From: Tannerellaceae bacterium
GTDB lineage: Bacteria; Bacteroidota; Bacteroidia; Bacteroidales; Tannerellaceae
Direction of reading: 5' to 3'
Length of the DNA stretch: 36,089 nucleotides
Assembly (NCBI GenBank): GCA_031276545.1
Contig: JAISMW010000003.1
Coordinates: forward strand, 1-36,089
A program made the translations under genes and the position numbers. The notes under the pieces were generated by a model. That model had not been told where the DNA came from and did no database searches. It saw only the letters and a program-made list of their open reading frames with translations. Shown piece by piece: positions 23,975-34,070 of the stretch. Each line of letters opens with the position of its first letter. Position 1 is the first letter of the stretch.

Positions 23975-24670
23975 TCACGATTCGTTCTTCACGGATAACT
24001 GCTGTTCCGCATACCGGATCAGCATATCGGCAAATTCTTTGTCCGTTCGGATGTATTGGTTCAGGAGCAGGGCATTTTGAAAATCCGTATGTTCATGCAC
24101 GGCAGAGATAAAGTCTGCATCGTTTTCCCTGACCAGAATGACGGCTATCAGGAAAATGCCTGTCTGCCGTGTTGCGTAGGAAAGTTTGTGCTCTCCGTAT
24201 TTATGCTTTTGCTTGTCGACCGCTATACGCAATATGGCTCTTCTCGTCGGCGAACTGCAATTATCCTGTACACATTCCTGTGCCAGCAGATATTCCAGTT
24301 TGGCGAGCACATAATTGTTGTCGTTGAGGGGGTCAAAAAAGCTCGAATACATATCCTCGAACACCGGGTTTCTCCGTTCGTAAAAACGGATTAATTCTCC
24401 GCGCAAAGAAATCTTGTCTATGGCTGCCAAACCGTACTCCGAAAAAATATGGGATGCCATGTATTCGTCGCATCCGAAATCAATTTCCACTTTTGCATCG
24501 GCTATATGGATCTTTCCGGACGGCGCATGAGACAGTTCCAGTTGGTTCTCCATCGGGGGAATGGACTCCGAAATAAGATCCGGATCCGATTGGCAGGCAA
24601 ACATGAAAAAGATAAAACTCCAGTATATCCCTGCTGCGGGCGATAAATGATGACGGATCATTCTGTTCAT
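23975..24670 (-). CDS. Lipoprotein of unknown function, 231 residues
   Basis: The N-terminus has a basic start, a hydrophobic stretch and lipobox MFAC (Cys26), then an acidic linker. The body is helical with many charged residues (GLAAIDKISLRGELIRFYERRN..., a VLAKLEYLLAQE segment and two Cys in ECVQDNC). No family is recognised with certainty; the pattern, as in the preceding gene, is that of repeat-type helical lipoproteins of Bacteroidales that occur in small groups. Its ATG overlaps the stop of the upstream lipoprotein gene (ATGA). It is the last gene of a four-lipoprotein operon; a GGCGTT-type hairpin follows immediately and could end the transcript. Confidence 0.75.
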   Translation of the reverse strand: MNRMIRHHLSPAAGIYWSFIFFMFACQSDPDLISESIPPMENQLELSHAPSGKIHIADAKVEIDFGCDEYMASHIFSEYGLAAIDKISLRGELIRFYERRNPVFEDMYSSFFDPLNDNNYVLAKLEYLLAQECVQDNCSSPTRRAILRIAVDKQKHKYGEHKLSYATRQTGIFLIAVILVRENDADFISAVHEHTDFQNALLLNQYIRTDKEFADMLIRYAEQQLSVKNES

Positions 24671-25182
24671 ATTAAAACAAAGCTGTTGGCAAGTGAAATA
24701 ATCAGGTCGGACTGTTCGGCAGAAAAAACATATCCGGTGGCTATCGACTGTTCATATAGCCGGGTGTTGTTTCGGTAGTATGCTGCCATGGGAAAATATG
24801 GATCGTCCAGCATAATGTAAGCGATGGAAATAACAGTAGTCCACTGCTCCGGATTCCGCTTATACCGCCTCAACGCATCGATCAAACCGGGCGTGGAGAT
24901 GGACTTCAGCACACTGTCGGGGAGTTGGCACAGGCTGTATACATCGTTTGCCGTCTGCCATTCTTCCGATCCGGGCGTTACGGGATAGGTGTATTTATCT
25001 TCTACTGCCGGAAAGCAATCGAGGGTGGCTGCCGGCACGGTTTCTTCTTTTTCTATGCTGTCGCTGTTGCACCGGCAAAGAAGAAACGTCAGCAGTGCAA
25101 GATGAACGACTGTGATTGTTCTTCCTGCCGGAAGCCGCCGCTTCGGGTTGCTGCATGGGGTGTATGATTTTTTGCTTTTCAT
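24667..25182 (-). CDS. Putative lipoprotein of unknown function, 171 residues
   Basis: I start it at ATG 25182 (MKSKKSYTPC...), not at 25317, because the longer version would run over the 43-codon lipoprotein gene in another frame. A hydrophobic stretch (~23-35) ends in LLCRC, a loose lipobox with Cys36 or Cys38. The segment SLCQLPDSVLKSISTPGLIDALRRY resembles a recurrent motif (LP-x-x-VLK-x-(I/L)ST-x-x-L) of Bacteroidales lipoproteins that I know only as hypothetical. It starts 14 bp after the small lipoprotein gene and overlaps the next gene by 4 bp. Confidence 0.7.
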   Translation of the reverse strand: MKSKKSYTPCSNPKRRLPAGRTITVVHLALLTFLLCRCNSDSIEKEETVPAATLDCFPAVEDKYTYPVTPGSEEWQTANDVYSLCQLPDSVLKSISTPGLIDALRRYKRNPEQWTTVISIAYIMLDDPYFPMAAYYRNNTRLYEQSIATGYVFSAEQSDLIISLANSFVLI

Positions 25183-25196
25183 AGTGCTGCTGCGTA

Positions 25197-25328
25197 TTAA
25201 AGGAATCCGTTGCCAAATTCGTAAATCGGTTTCCAGCAAGTGCCGGCCATATCTTCCTCCGGTTCGCTCTGCCTGCATCCGGATATCAGGAGCAGGCATA
25301 GAAATAAGCCTGTACATATTCTTTTCAT
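25197..25328 (-). CDS. Very small lipoprotein, 43 residues
   Basis: ATG 25328, TAA 25197-25199. The first 18 residues are a textbook lipoprotein signal (MKRICTGLFLCLLLISGC, lipobox ISGC), followed by only ~25 residues (RQSEPEEDMAGTCWKPIYEF...). It lies between two lipoprotein genes with 14-bp gaps on both sides, which strongly supports it as a real gene. The mature peptide contains another Cys and Trp. It may be a small surface or periplasmic peptide, or the remains of a longer protein. Confidence 0.7.
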   Translation of the reverse strand: MKRICTGLFLCLLLISGCRQSEPEEDMAGTCWKPIYEFGNGFL

Positions 25329-25342
25329 AAGTCTGAAAGTTT

Positions 25343-25828
25343 TTAAAGTGGCATATTGGAATAAATCACGGGAATGTCCCCGTTTTCATGCAGCTTGAGA
25401 CCGGATATGAAAGCGGCAAAGTCTTTCGGATCTTCTACGGTGAATACTCCATCCCCGACAGCAGGAGCGCCGCTGCCGGCATAATGATTTCCGGCGCAAT
25501 TGAAAAACCAATAGGCTATGCCGCCGCTTCCGAGCATCATATCGGTCACAAAGATATTCTTCCCCTTGTAGCTGACGAGCCATACGGTGCCCCGGTAATG
25601 GCCTGTACGGTCGGTTTCCGCCTTTTCTATCAGTTCCTTTAGCCAGGGGAGATTCTCTGCGGGATTGTCGGCGCCGCAGTCTGCGGTATTTCCGTTTGTT
25701 TCCGGTTCACTGCTGTCTGTCTTCGGTTCGACAGATTCCTTACCGTTTTCCTCTTCCGATTCGATGTGATTGGGATTGCATGATGCAATGCAGAGGCAGC
25801 ACGTAAAAAGATACAGATACTTCATCAT
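25343..25828 (-). CDS. Lipoprotein resembling DUF6970, 161 residues
   Basis: ATG 25828 (or the next codon, 25825). The open frame from 25867 extends upstream but has no signal sequence at its start. Lipobox IASC with Cys17, then a flexible acidic Glu/Ser/Thr-rich linker (~20-55), then a compact domain from LPWLKELIEKAE through GTVWLVSYKGKNIFVTDMML to IPVIYSNMPL. This helix-then-strands arrangement resembles Bacteroidota lipoproteins labelled DUF6970; this is recall, not a search. It is the first gene of the four-lipoprotein operon. A one-mismatch -7 element TATTATTG lies ~30 bp upstream. Confidence 0.72.
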   Translation of the reverse strand: MMKYLYLFTCCLCIASCNPNHIESEEENGKESVEPKTDSSEPETNGNTADCGADNPAENLPWLKELIEKAETDRTGHYRGTVWLVSYKGKNIFVTDMMLGSGGIAYWFFNCAGNHYAGSGAPAVGDGVFTVEDPKDFAAFISGLKLHENGDIPVIYSNMPL

Positions 25829-26045
25829 AATGTTTGTTTTTAATGAGTGATACAATAATAGTGACATTTCTATGGGTCACGAAAATATATTGAGCGTGGT
25901 GTTTTTCCTTCTTTATTTCCAAATTGCGCTAAAGATAGACTTTGTTTTCCGGAACGCCAAAAGCAATGCGGAGGCGTCCGTACTTCGGACGGGCGGGCGG
26001 ACAGAATTAAAGAGGGTACGGCTGGTTCCCTTTGATGAAAATAAT

Positions 26046-26053
26046 TACATTTG
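26046..26053 (+). promoter_or_regulatory. -7 element TACATTTG of the pyrG operon
   Basis: Exact TAnnTTTG match 52 bp before the pyrG start. TTTG at 26031-26034 is too close for a normal -33 box. Confidence 0.5.
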
Positions 26054-26093
26054 CACTTTCGTAAAAATCAATAGAAATAATAAATACAACTAA

Positions 26094-27707
<1,614 letters not shown>

Positions 27708-27717
27708 TACTTTACAC

Positions 27718-29622
27718 ATGGATAAAAATACAGTAATCGGATTCGTACTTATCGGACTTGTTTTGTTTTTGTTTACCTGGCTGAACAAGCCCACGCCCGA
27801 ACAGCTTGAAGCGCGGCGTCTGCAGGATTCCATCGCCTACGTCGAACAGGCAAGGCAATTGCAGGAAGCACAGCGTCAGGACACATCGCGTACACCCGCC
27901 GCCGGGACGGATGAAATCCTTTCGGAACAGGAAAAGCTGGAAGAGAGAGAAAAAAACTTCGGCGTCTTTGCCGCATCCATGGACGGAACAGAAGAATATG
28001 CCGTCCTGGAAAACGAACAACTGGAAATACGCATCTCCACAAAAGGCGGACGAGTATCGTATGCACGGCTGAAGAATTATGCCACCCACGACTCCCTGCC
28101 GCTGGTGCTGTTCGACGGCGAGGAATCGAGCTTCAACCTCACGCTGGTCACGGCAACCAACCGCATCGTCAGTACCGGCGATCTGTATTTCGCGCCCGTG
28201 AAGGGAGACGATCCCCGGACGGTCTCCATGCGCCTGTATGCCGGAGAAGAAAGCTATCTGGACTTTATCTATACGCTGGATGAAAACGGCTATACGCTGC
28301 ACTATACCATCGCAGGCCAAGGGCTGAACGGCGTGCTGGCTCCAAGTACCAATGCCGTAGACCTGACGTGGGAACAGCTCGTGCGCCAGCAGGAAAAAGG
28401 ACGCAAATACGAAGACCAGTACACCGGACTGTATTACAAATTCGTGGCGGACGACGTGGAAAACCTGGGTCTGAGCGGCAACAAAAGCGAGCGAATCACC
28501 AATCGCCTGCGCTGGATTGCCTTCAAAGATAAATTCTTCTCCACCATCCTGATCTCCGACGACGGTTTCGAGGCCACCACACTCGACTCCAAACAACTGA
28601 CGGATGGCGCTTACCTGAAACACCTGAACGTCATCACCTCTCTGCCTTTCGACCTGTCGGGCAGGGAGGCGACCAAGCTGCGCTATTATTTCGGGCCGAA
28701 TCTCTATTCGCAACTGAAGTCGTACGACAACGATCGCCAGGCCTCCGATCAATTGGATCTGGAGAAACTCGTACCGCTCGGCGCCAGCGTCTTCCGGTGG
28801 ATCAACCAGTATTTTATCCTTCCGATCTTCGATTTCCTGTGCAAGCATATCGGCAGTATGGGACTGGTTATTTTCCTGCTCACGCTGATCGTGAAAACCA
28901 TTTTGTTCCCCCTTACGTACAAATCCTATATGTCGTCGGCCAAGATGCGCGTACTTCGTCCGCAGGTGGAAGAAATCAACGCCAAATATCCCGGACAGGA
29001 CAAGGCGCTGGAACGGCAGAAAGCCACCATGGAACTGTATAATCGGGCGGGAGCCAGTCCGATGAGCGGCTGTTTGCCCATGCTGATTCAGATGCCTATC
29101 CTGGTAGCGCTCTATATGCTTTTCCCGGCCTCCATCGAACTGAGGCAGCAGAGTTTCCTCTGGGCGCAGGATCTGTCGGCCTACGACGCCATCATCCACT
29201 GGGACGCCTACATCCCGCTTGTTTCTCCGTATTTCGGCAACCATATAAGTCTCTTCTGTCTGCTGATGGTCATTGTGAACATCTTCTATGCAAAGTTTAA
29301 TATGGAAATGACGAATACCGGCCAGCAGCAAATGCCCGGCATGAAGTTTATGATGGTATACATGATGCCCCTGATGCTGCTTGTATTCCTCAACCAGAGC
29401 GCTTCGGGTCTGAGCTACTATTACTTTATCTCCACACTGATCACCATCCTCCAGACACTGAGCTTCCGCTTCTTTATCAATGAAGAAAAACTGCTGGCCA
29501 AACTGGAGGCCAACAAAAAGAAACCGTCGAAGAAATCCGGCTTTATGAAACGGCTGGAAGAAATGCAAAAGCAGCAGCAGGAAGTATTGCGCCGGCAGCA
29601 AAACCAAAAGAAAAAGAGGTAG
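27718..29622 (+). CDS. yidC: Membrane protein insertase YidC
   Basis: 634 residues from ATG 27718; a longer frame begins at 27694 inside pyrG. One N-terminal membrane helix (NTVIGFVLIGLVLFLFTWL), a large periplasmic P1 domain (~60-360), then the conserved five-helix insertase core starting near QYFILPIFDFL with GLVIFLLTLIVKTILFPLTY, KMRVLRPQVEEI and PMSGCLPMLIQMPILVALY, and a basic C-terminal tail rich in Lys, Arg and Gln that could touch ribosomes. It inserts inner-membrane proteins alone or with the Sec machinery. The uvrA start codon follows its stop with no gap. Confidence 0.97.
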   Translation: MDKNTVIGFVLIGLVLFLFTWLNKPTPEQLEARRLQDSIAYVEQARQLQEAQRQDTSRTPAAGTDEILSEQEKLEEREKNFGVFAASMDGTEEYAVLENEQLEIRISTKGGRVSYARLKNYATHDSLPLVLFDGEESSFNLTLVTATNRIVSTGDLYFAPVKGDDPRTVSMRLYAGEESYLDFIYTLDENGYTLHYTIAGQGLNGVLAPSTNAVDLTWEQLVRQQEKGRKYEDQYTGLYYKFVADDVENLGLSGNKSERITNRLRWIAFKDKFFSTILISDDGFEATTLDSKQLTDGAYLKHLNVITSLPFDLSGREATKLRYYFGPNLYSQLKSYDNDRQASDQLDLEKLVPLGASVFRWINQYFILPIFDFLCKHIGSMGLVIFLLTLIVKTILFPLTYKSYMSSAKMRVLRPQVEEINAKYPGQDKALERQKATMELYNRAGASPMSGCLPMLIQMPILVALYMLFPASIELRQQSFLWAQDLSAYDAIIHWDAYIPLVSPYFGNHISLFCLLMVIVNIFYAKFNMEMTNTGQQQMPGMKFMMVYMMPLMLLVFLNQSASGLSYYYFISTLITILQTLSFRFFINEEKLLAKLEANKKKPSKKSGFMKRLEEMQKQQQEVLRRQQNQKKKR

Positions 29623-32469
29623 ATGCCGACGAACGAAGCTTGGGAAGGAGGATTTGTTTCGGTATGGGGCGCACGCGTTCATAACCTGAAAAATATTGAT
29701 GTGGATATACCGCGCAATACGCTGACCGTCATCACCGGCATGAGTGGAAGCGGCAAATCCTCCCTGGCCTTCGACACCATCTTTGCCGAAGGACAGCGGC
29801 GGTATATCGAAACCTTCTCGGCCTATGCCCGCAACTTCCTGGGGAATATGGAGCGGCCGGATGTCGACCGGATTACCGGACTAAGCCCCGTAATCTCCAT
29901 CGAACAGAAAACAACCAACCGCAACCCCCGCTCCACCGTGGGAACTACCACCGAACTGTACGACTTCCTGCGTCTGCTCTATGCACGCGCCGGAGAGGCC
30001 TATTCCTACCTCAGCGGCGAAAAGATGGTGAAATACACCGAAGAGCAGATCCTGCAACTCGTGATGGACAGCTACCGGGGGAAGCCCGTCTATCTGCTGG
30101 CGCCGCTCGTACGCAACAGGAAAGGACATTACAAGGAACTGTTCGAACAGGTACGGAAAAAGGGCTATCTGAATGTACGGGTAGACGGCGAGATACAGGA
30201 AATACGCCACGGTATGAAATTAGACCGCTACAAGATGCACAGCATCGAAGTGGTGATAGACAAACTGATCGTCTCGGCAAACGACGAACGCCGGCTGAAA
30301 AACAGTCTGGCCGGCGCCATGAAGCAGGGAGACGGCCTGATACTCATCCTCGATAATGAAACAAAAGACATACGCCACTACAGCCGCCGGCTGATGGATC
30401 CGCATACAGGACTCTCGTACAGCGAACCGGCTCCCCATAATTTTTCGTTCAACTCTCCCCAGGGCGCCTGCCCCAAATGCAAAGGATTGGGCGTCGTAAA
30501 CCTCCTGGATATGCAGAAAATCGTGCCGGACGACTCGCTGAGCATTTACAGCGGAGGAATCGTCGCGCTGGGGAAATACAAAAACTCGCTTATATTCTGG
30601 CAAATCGAAGCGATATGCGAAAAACACGGCGTCACCGTCAAAACCCCCGTCAGGGATCTTCCCGAAGAAGCAATAGACGAAATTATGAACGGGACAGACG
30701 AACGACTGCAAATAAAAAACGCATCCCTGGGGCCTAATTCCAACTATTTCCTTTCGTACGAAGGCGTGGCCAAATACATCCTGATGCAGCAGGACAACGA
30801 CTCCTCCGCCTCGGCGCAGAAATGGGCCGAACAGTTTATCAAAGTATCCGTTTGCCCCGAATGTAAGGGGCAGCGGCTGAACCGCGAAGCCCTCCATTAC
30901 AAAATAGACGGAAAGAACATTGCCGAACTGTCCGCCATGGATATTTCCGAACTCTATGAGTGGCTGGACGGAGTGGAAAACCGGATCGGCAGGAAGCAGC
31001 AACTGATTGCCGCAGAAATACTGAAAGAAATCCGTGCGAGGCTGCAATTCCTTCTGGATGTAGGACTGGAATACCTCTCGCTGAACCGGGCTTCCGCTTC
31101 CCTTTCGGGAGGAGAAAGCCAGCGCATCCGCCTGGCTACGCAGATAGGCAGTCAACTGGTCAACGTGCTCTATATCCTGGACGAACCCAGCATCGGACTG
31201 CACCAGCGAGACAACATCCGCCTCATCCGCTCGCTCAAGCAACTGCGCGATACGGGCAATTCCGTCATCGTGGTAGAGCACGATAAGGAAATGATGCTCA
31301 ACGCCGACTACATCGTCGATATGGGGCCGAAGGCCGGACGGCTGGGAGGCGAAATCGTCTTCGCCGGCACTCCGGAAGAAATGCTGAAAGCCCGCACGCT
31401 CACCTCCGCCTACCTGAACGGAGAGACGGAAATTGCCGTACCCGCAGAGCGGCGAAAGGGAAACGGCAAATCCATCCGAATCATAGGAGCGTCGGGAAAC
31501 AACCTCCGGAAGGTAGACGCAAGCTTCCCGCTGGGCGTCTTCATCTGCGTCACCGGCGTATCGGGAAGCGGCAAGTCCAGCCTGATAAACCGTACGCTCC
31601 GGCCTGTCCTGAGCCGCCATTTCTACCGCTCGCTCGAAGACCCTCTCCCCTGCGAGTCCGTCAGAGGAATCGAACATATAGACAAAGTGGTCGATGTAGA
31701 CCAGTCGCCTATCGGCCGCTCGCCCCGGAGCAACCCGGCTACCTATACGGGAGTCTTTTCCGACATCCGCAACCTGTTTGTAGACCTGCCGGAATCCAAG
31801 GTGAGAGGCTACAAAGCGGGACGCTTCTCGTTCAATGTATCCGGCGGACGCTGCGAAGTATGCAAAGGAAACGGATATAAGACGATAGAAATGAACTTCC
31901 TGCCCGATGTGCTGGTACCCTGCGAGGAATGTCAGGGGAAACGCTACAACCGCGAAACCCTGGAAGTGCGCTTCCGCGGCAAATCCATTGCCGACGTGCT
32001 GGACATGACCATCAATATGGCGGTGGAATTTTTCGAAAACGTCCCCGCCATCCTGTCGAAAATCAAAGCCCTGCAGGACGTCGGACTGGGTTACATCAAG
32101 CTGGGACAACCCTCCACCACCCTTTCGGGAGGCGAAAGCCAGCGCGTCAAGCTGGCTACCGAACTGGCCAAAAAAGACACCGGCAAAACCCTCTATATCC
32201 TGGACGAGCCGACCACCGGACTGCACTTCGAAGACATACGCGTCCTGCTGGACGTCCTCAATCAATTGGTGGACAAAGGAAATACGGTTATCGTCATCGA
32301 GCACAACCTGGACGTCATCAAATGCGCCGATTATATCATCGACATGGGACCCGAAGGCGGACGCAAAGGCGGACAGGTGCTCTACTGCGGCACGCCGGAA
32401 CAAATGGTGGCCGGTGGAGCAGAAGGAAGCTTTACCGCTCCCTTCCTGAAAAACGAACTGAAAAAATAA
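29623..32469 (+). CDS. uvrA: Excinuclease ABC subunit A
   Basis: 948 residues, standard length. The DNA-damage recognition ATPase of nucleotide excision repair. Two ABC modules: Walker A GMSGSGKS (39-46) and GVSGSGKS (~646-653), signatures LSGGESQR (~496 and ~836), and Walker B ILDEP twice. Zinc-binding cysteines are in CPKCKG (~283), CPECKG (~411) and CEVCKGNG...CEECQG (~744-771). All features are intact. Translation starts directly after the yidC stop, an arrangement that suggests coupling although the functions are unrelated. Confidence 0.98.
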   Translation: MPTNEAWEGGFVSVWGARVHNLKNIDVDIPRNTLTVITGMSGSGKSSLAFDTIFAEGQRRYIETFSAYARNFLGNMERPDVDRITGLSPVISIEQKTTNRNPRSTVGTTTELYDFLRLLYARAGEAYSYLSGEKMVKYTEEQILQLVMDSYRGKPVYLLAPLVRNRKGHYKELFEQVRKKGYLNVRVDGEIQEIRHGMKLDRYKMHSIEVVIDKLIVSANDERRLKNSLAGAMKQGDGLILILDNETKDIRHYSRRLMDPHTGLSYSEPAPHNFSFNSPQGACPKCKGLGVVNLLDMQKIVPDDSLSIYSGGIVALGKYKNSLIFWQIEAICEKHGVTVKTPVRDLPEEAIDEIMNGTDERLQIKNASLGPNSNYFLSYEGVAKYILMQQDNDSSASAQKWAEQFIKVSVCPECKGQRLNREALHYKIDGKNIAELSAMDISELYEWLDGVENRIGRKQQLIAAEILKEIRARLQFLLDVGLEYLSLNRASASLSGGESQRIRLATQIGSQLVNVLYILDEPSIGLHQRDNIRLIRSLKQLRDTGNSVIVVEHDKEMMLNADYIVDMGPKAGRLGGEIVFAGTPEEMLKARTLTSAYLNGETEIAVPAERRKGNGKSIRIIGASGNNLRKVDASFPLGVFICVTGVSGSGKSSLINRTLRPVLSRHFYRSLEDPLPCESVRGIEHIDKVVDVDQSPIGRSPRSNPATYTGVFSDIRNLFVDLPESKVRGYKAGRFSFNVSGGRCEVCKGNGYKTIEMNFLPDVLVPCEECQGKRYNRETLEVRFRGKSIADVLDMTINMAVEFFENVPAILSKIKALQDVGLGYIKLGQPSTTLSGGESQRVKLATELAKKDTGKTLYILDEPTTGLHFEDIRVLLDVLNQLVDKGNTVIVIEHNLDVIKCADYIIDMGPEGGRKGGQVLYCGTPEQMVAGGAEGSFTAPFLKNELKK

Positions 32470-32491
32470 ACCCCCAAAAAATAAAGACACG

Positions 32492-32710
32492 ATGAAGAAT
32501 CCCATCATGATGATCAAACAGTGCGTCGAGAAGGAAGAACCCTATTTCCTGCTGCGCGGACAGGATATCTGTGCGCTTCCGGCCATCGAAGCCTATTACA
32601 AAGCCATAAAAGAAAAAGTGGAAGACCCCTATTTCATCGAAGAAATAGAAGAAATTATGAAAGATTTCCGCGCCTATCTCGAGGAACAGCAGACCCATAT
32701 CCCCGACTGA
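32492..32710 (+). CDS. Small conserved-looking cytoplasmic protein, 72 residues
   Basis: No signal or membrane segment. It is acidic and largely helical (PAIEAYYKAIKEKVEDPYF, then EEIEEIMKDFRAYLEEQ), probably two helices that pack or dimerise. The gene sits 22 bp after uvrA and 3 bp before the IMPACT-family gene, so it is co-transcribed. The family is not named; I believe similar short proteins occur at this place in other Bacteroidales but cannot verify it. Confidence 0.7.
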   Translation: MKNPIMMIKQCVEKEEPYFLLRGQDICALPAIEAYYKAIKEKVEDPYFIEEIEEIMKDFRAYLEEQQTHIPD

Positions 32711-32713
32711 GCC

Positions 32714-33313
32714 ATGGCCGACGACAGCTACCGAACCATCCCGGCGCCTTCCGAAGGCTATTATACCGAAAAGCGCAGCCGATTCCTCTCCTACGCCCTT
32801 CCCGTACGCACGACCGACGAGGTGAAGGAACAACTCGACCGCTACCGCAGGCAATACTTCGACGCCCGCCATCTCTGCTGGGCTTATATGCTGGGAAGCG
32901 ATCGCCTCAACTTCCGCGCAAGCGACGACGGCGAACCTTCCTCCACCGCCGGCAAACCCATCCTCGGACAAATCAATTCCCACCGGCTCACCGACATCCT
33001 GATACTCGTAGTACGCTACTTCGGAGGAATCGAACTGGGAACGGGCGGACTGATTGCAGCCTACCGCTCCGCCGCTGCCGACGCAATAGCCCATGCCGAA
33101 ATCGTGGAACGCACCGTAGACGAAGACGTCACCGTATGCTTCGAATATCCCCATCTGAACGGCGTCATGCGAATCATAAAAGAAAACAACCCCCTCATCC
33201 TCTCCCGCTCCTTCGGGATGGACTGCCGCATGACGCTCCGCATCCGCAAAAGCAAAGCCGAACACCTCAAAGCCGGTCTGCTGAAAGTCGAAAGCGCCCG
33301 CCTGGAACAATAA
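32714..33313 (+). CDS. IMPACT/YigZ-family protein
   Basis: 199 residues. The N-terminal UPF0029 domain (~1-125) shows the family pattern: KRSRFLSYALPV, DARHLCWAYMLG, SDDGEPSSTAGKPIL and ILVVRYFGGIELGTGGLIAAY. A short C-terminal alpha/beta domain follows (~130-199). Proteins of this type bind RNA or ribosomes; the eukaryotic relative IMPACT regulates GCN2, and the bacterial role is poorly known. It lies between the 72-residue protein (3-bp gap) and plsC (19-bp gap). Confidence 0.9.
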   Translation: MADDSYRTIPAPSEGYYTEKRSRFLSYALPVRTTDEVKEQLDRYRRQYFDARHLCWAYMLGSDRLNFRASDDGEPSSTAGKPILGQINSHRLTDILILVVRYFGGIELGTGGLIAAYRSAAADAIAHAEIVERTVDEDVTVCFEYPHLNGVMRIIKENNPLILSRSFGMDCRMTLRIRKSKAEHLKAGLLKVESARLEQ

Positions 33314-33332
33314 ACCCTTCACCGATTCAACC

Positions 33333-34070
33333 ATGATACGCATACTCTATTCCATATACATTTGGGTGATTTTCTTCCCCGTTTTTCTGCTGCTCACCAT
33401 CCTGACAGCCCTGACAACCCTGGCAGGCTGCCTCCTGGGAGGCGAACGAATCTTTTCCTATTATCCGGGGATGATCTGGTCGAGAGCAGCCTGCTACCTG
33501 GCGCTCTGTCCGGTAAAGGTACGCGGACGCGAACATATCCGTCCCGGACAGTCCTACATCTTTGTGGCCAACCATCAGGGAGCTTTCGATATCTTTCTGA
33601 TTTACGGTTTCCTCGGAACCCCCATCAAATGGATGATGAAGGCCGGCCTGCGGAAAATCCCCTTCGTGGGAGCAGCCTGCCGGGCGGCAGGATTTATCTT
33701 TGTCGATCAGTCCGCATCCCGCGCATCCCGCAGCATCAAAGAAGCAGGACTGGCGCTGAAGCGGGGAGCATCCATGGCCATCTTCCCCGAAGGTTCGCGC
33801 ACGCCCACCGGCAGGATGGGACGCTTCAGGAGAGGCGCCTTCCAACTGGCCGTCGATTTAAACCTCCCCCTTGTCCCCATCACCCTGAACGGCCCTTACA
33901 AGGTCTTGCCCATCGGCTCCCTGCAAGTGAAACGTCACCGCATGGAGATGATCATCCATCCCCCCCTTGCAGCAGAAGACGCCGAGACCGGCCGCAGAGA
34001 TTTACAGCAACTGGCCGATCAGAGCCGCCAAATCATTGCCTCGTCTTTATGGGAAGAATTCCGCGTTTAG
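33333..34070 (+). CDS. plsC: 1-acyl-sn-glycerol-3-phosphate acyltransferase
   Basis: 245 residues. One or two N-terminal membrane helices (~4-35), then the acyltransferase domain: catalytic NHQGAFD (His81 and Asp86, the HX4D motif), FPEGSRTPTGRMGRFRRGAF (substrate glycerol-phosphate and acyl site, ~151-170), and VPITLNGPYKVLP. It makes phosphatidic acid from lysophosphatidic acid at the inner membrane. Last gene of the pyrG run. Its 3' end overlaps the opposing Wzi-like gene by 38 bp. Confidence 0.93.
   Translation: MIRILYSIYIWVIFFPVFLLLTILTALTTLAGCLLGGERIFSYYPGMIWSRAACYLALCPVKVRGREHIRPGQSYIFVANHQGAFDIFLIYGFLGTPIKWMMKAGLRKIPFVGAACRAAGFIFVDQSASRASRSIKEAGLALKRGASMAIFPEGSRTPTGRMGRFRRGAFQLAVDLNLPLVPITLNGPYKVLPIGSLQVKRHRMEMIIHPPLAAEDAETGRRDLQQLADQSRQIIASSLWEEFRV

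Noticed and set aside
30220..32517. 765-residue minus-strand frame opposite uvrA
   Set aside because: A shadow of uvrA, whose motifs are complete on the plus strand.
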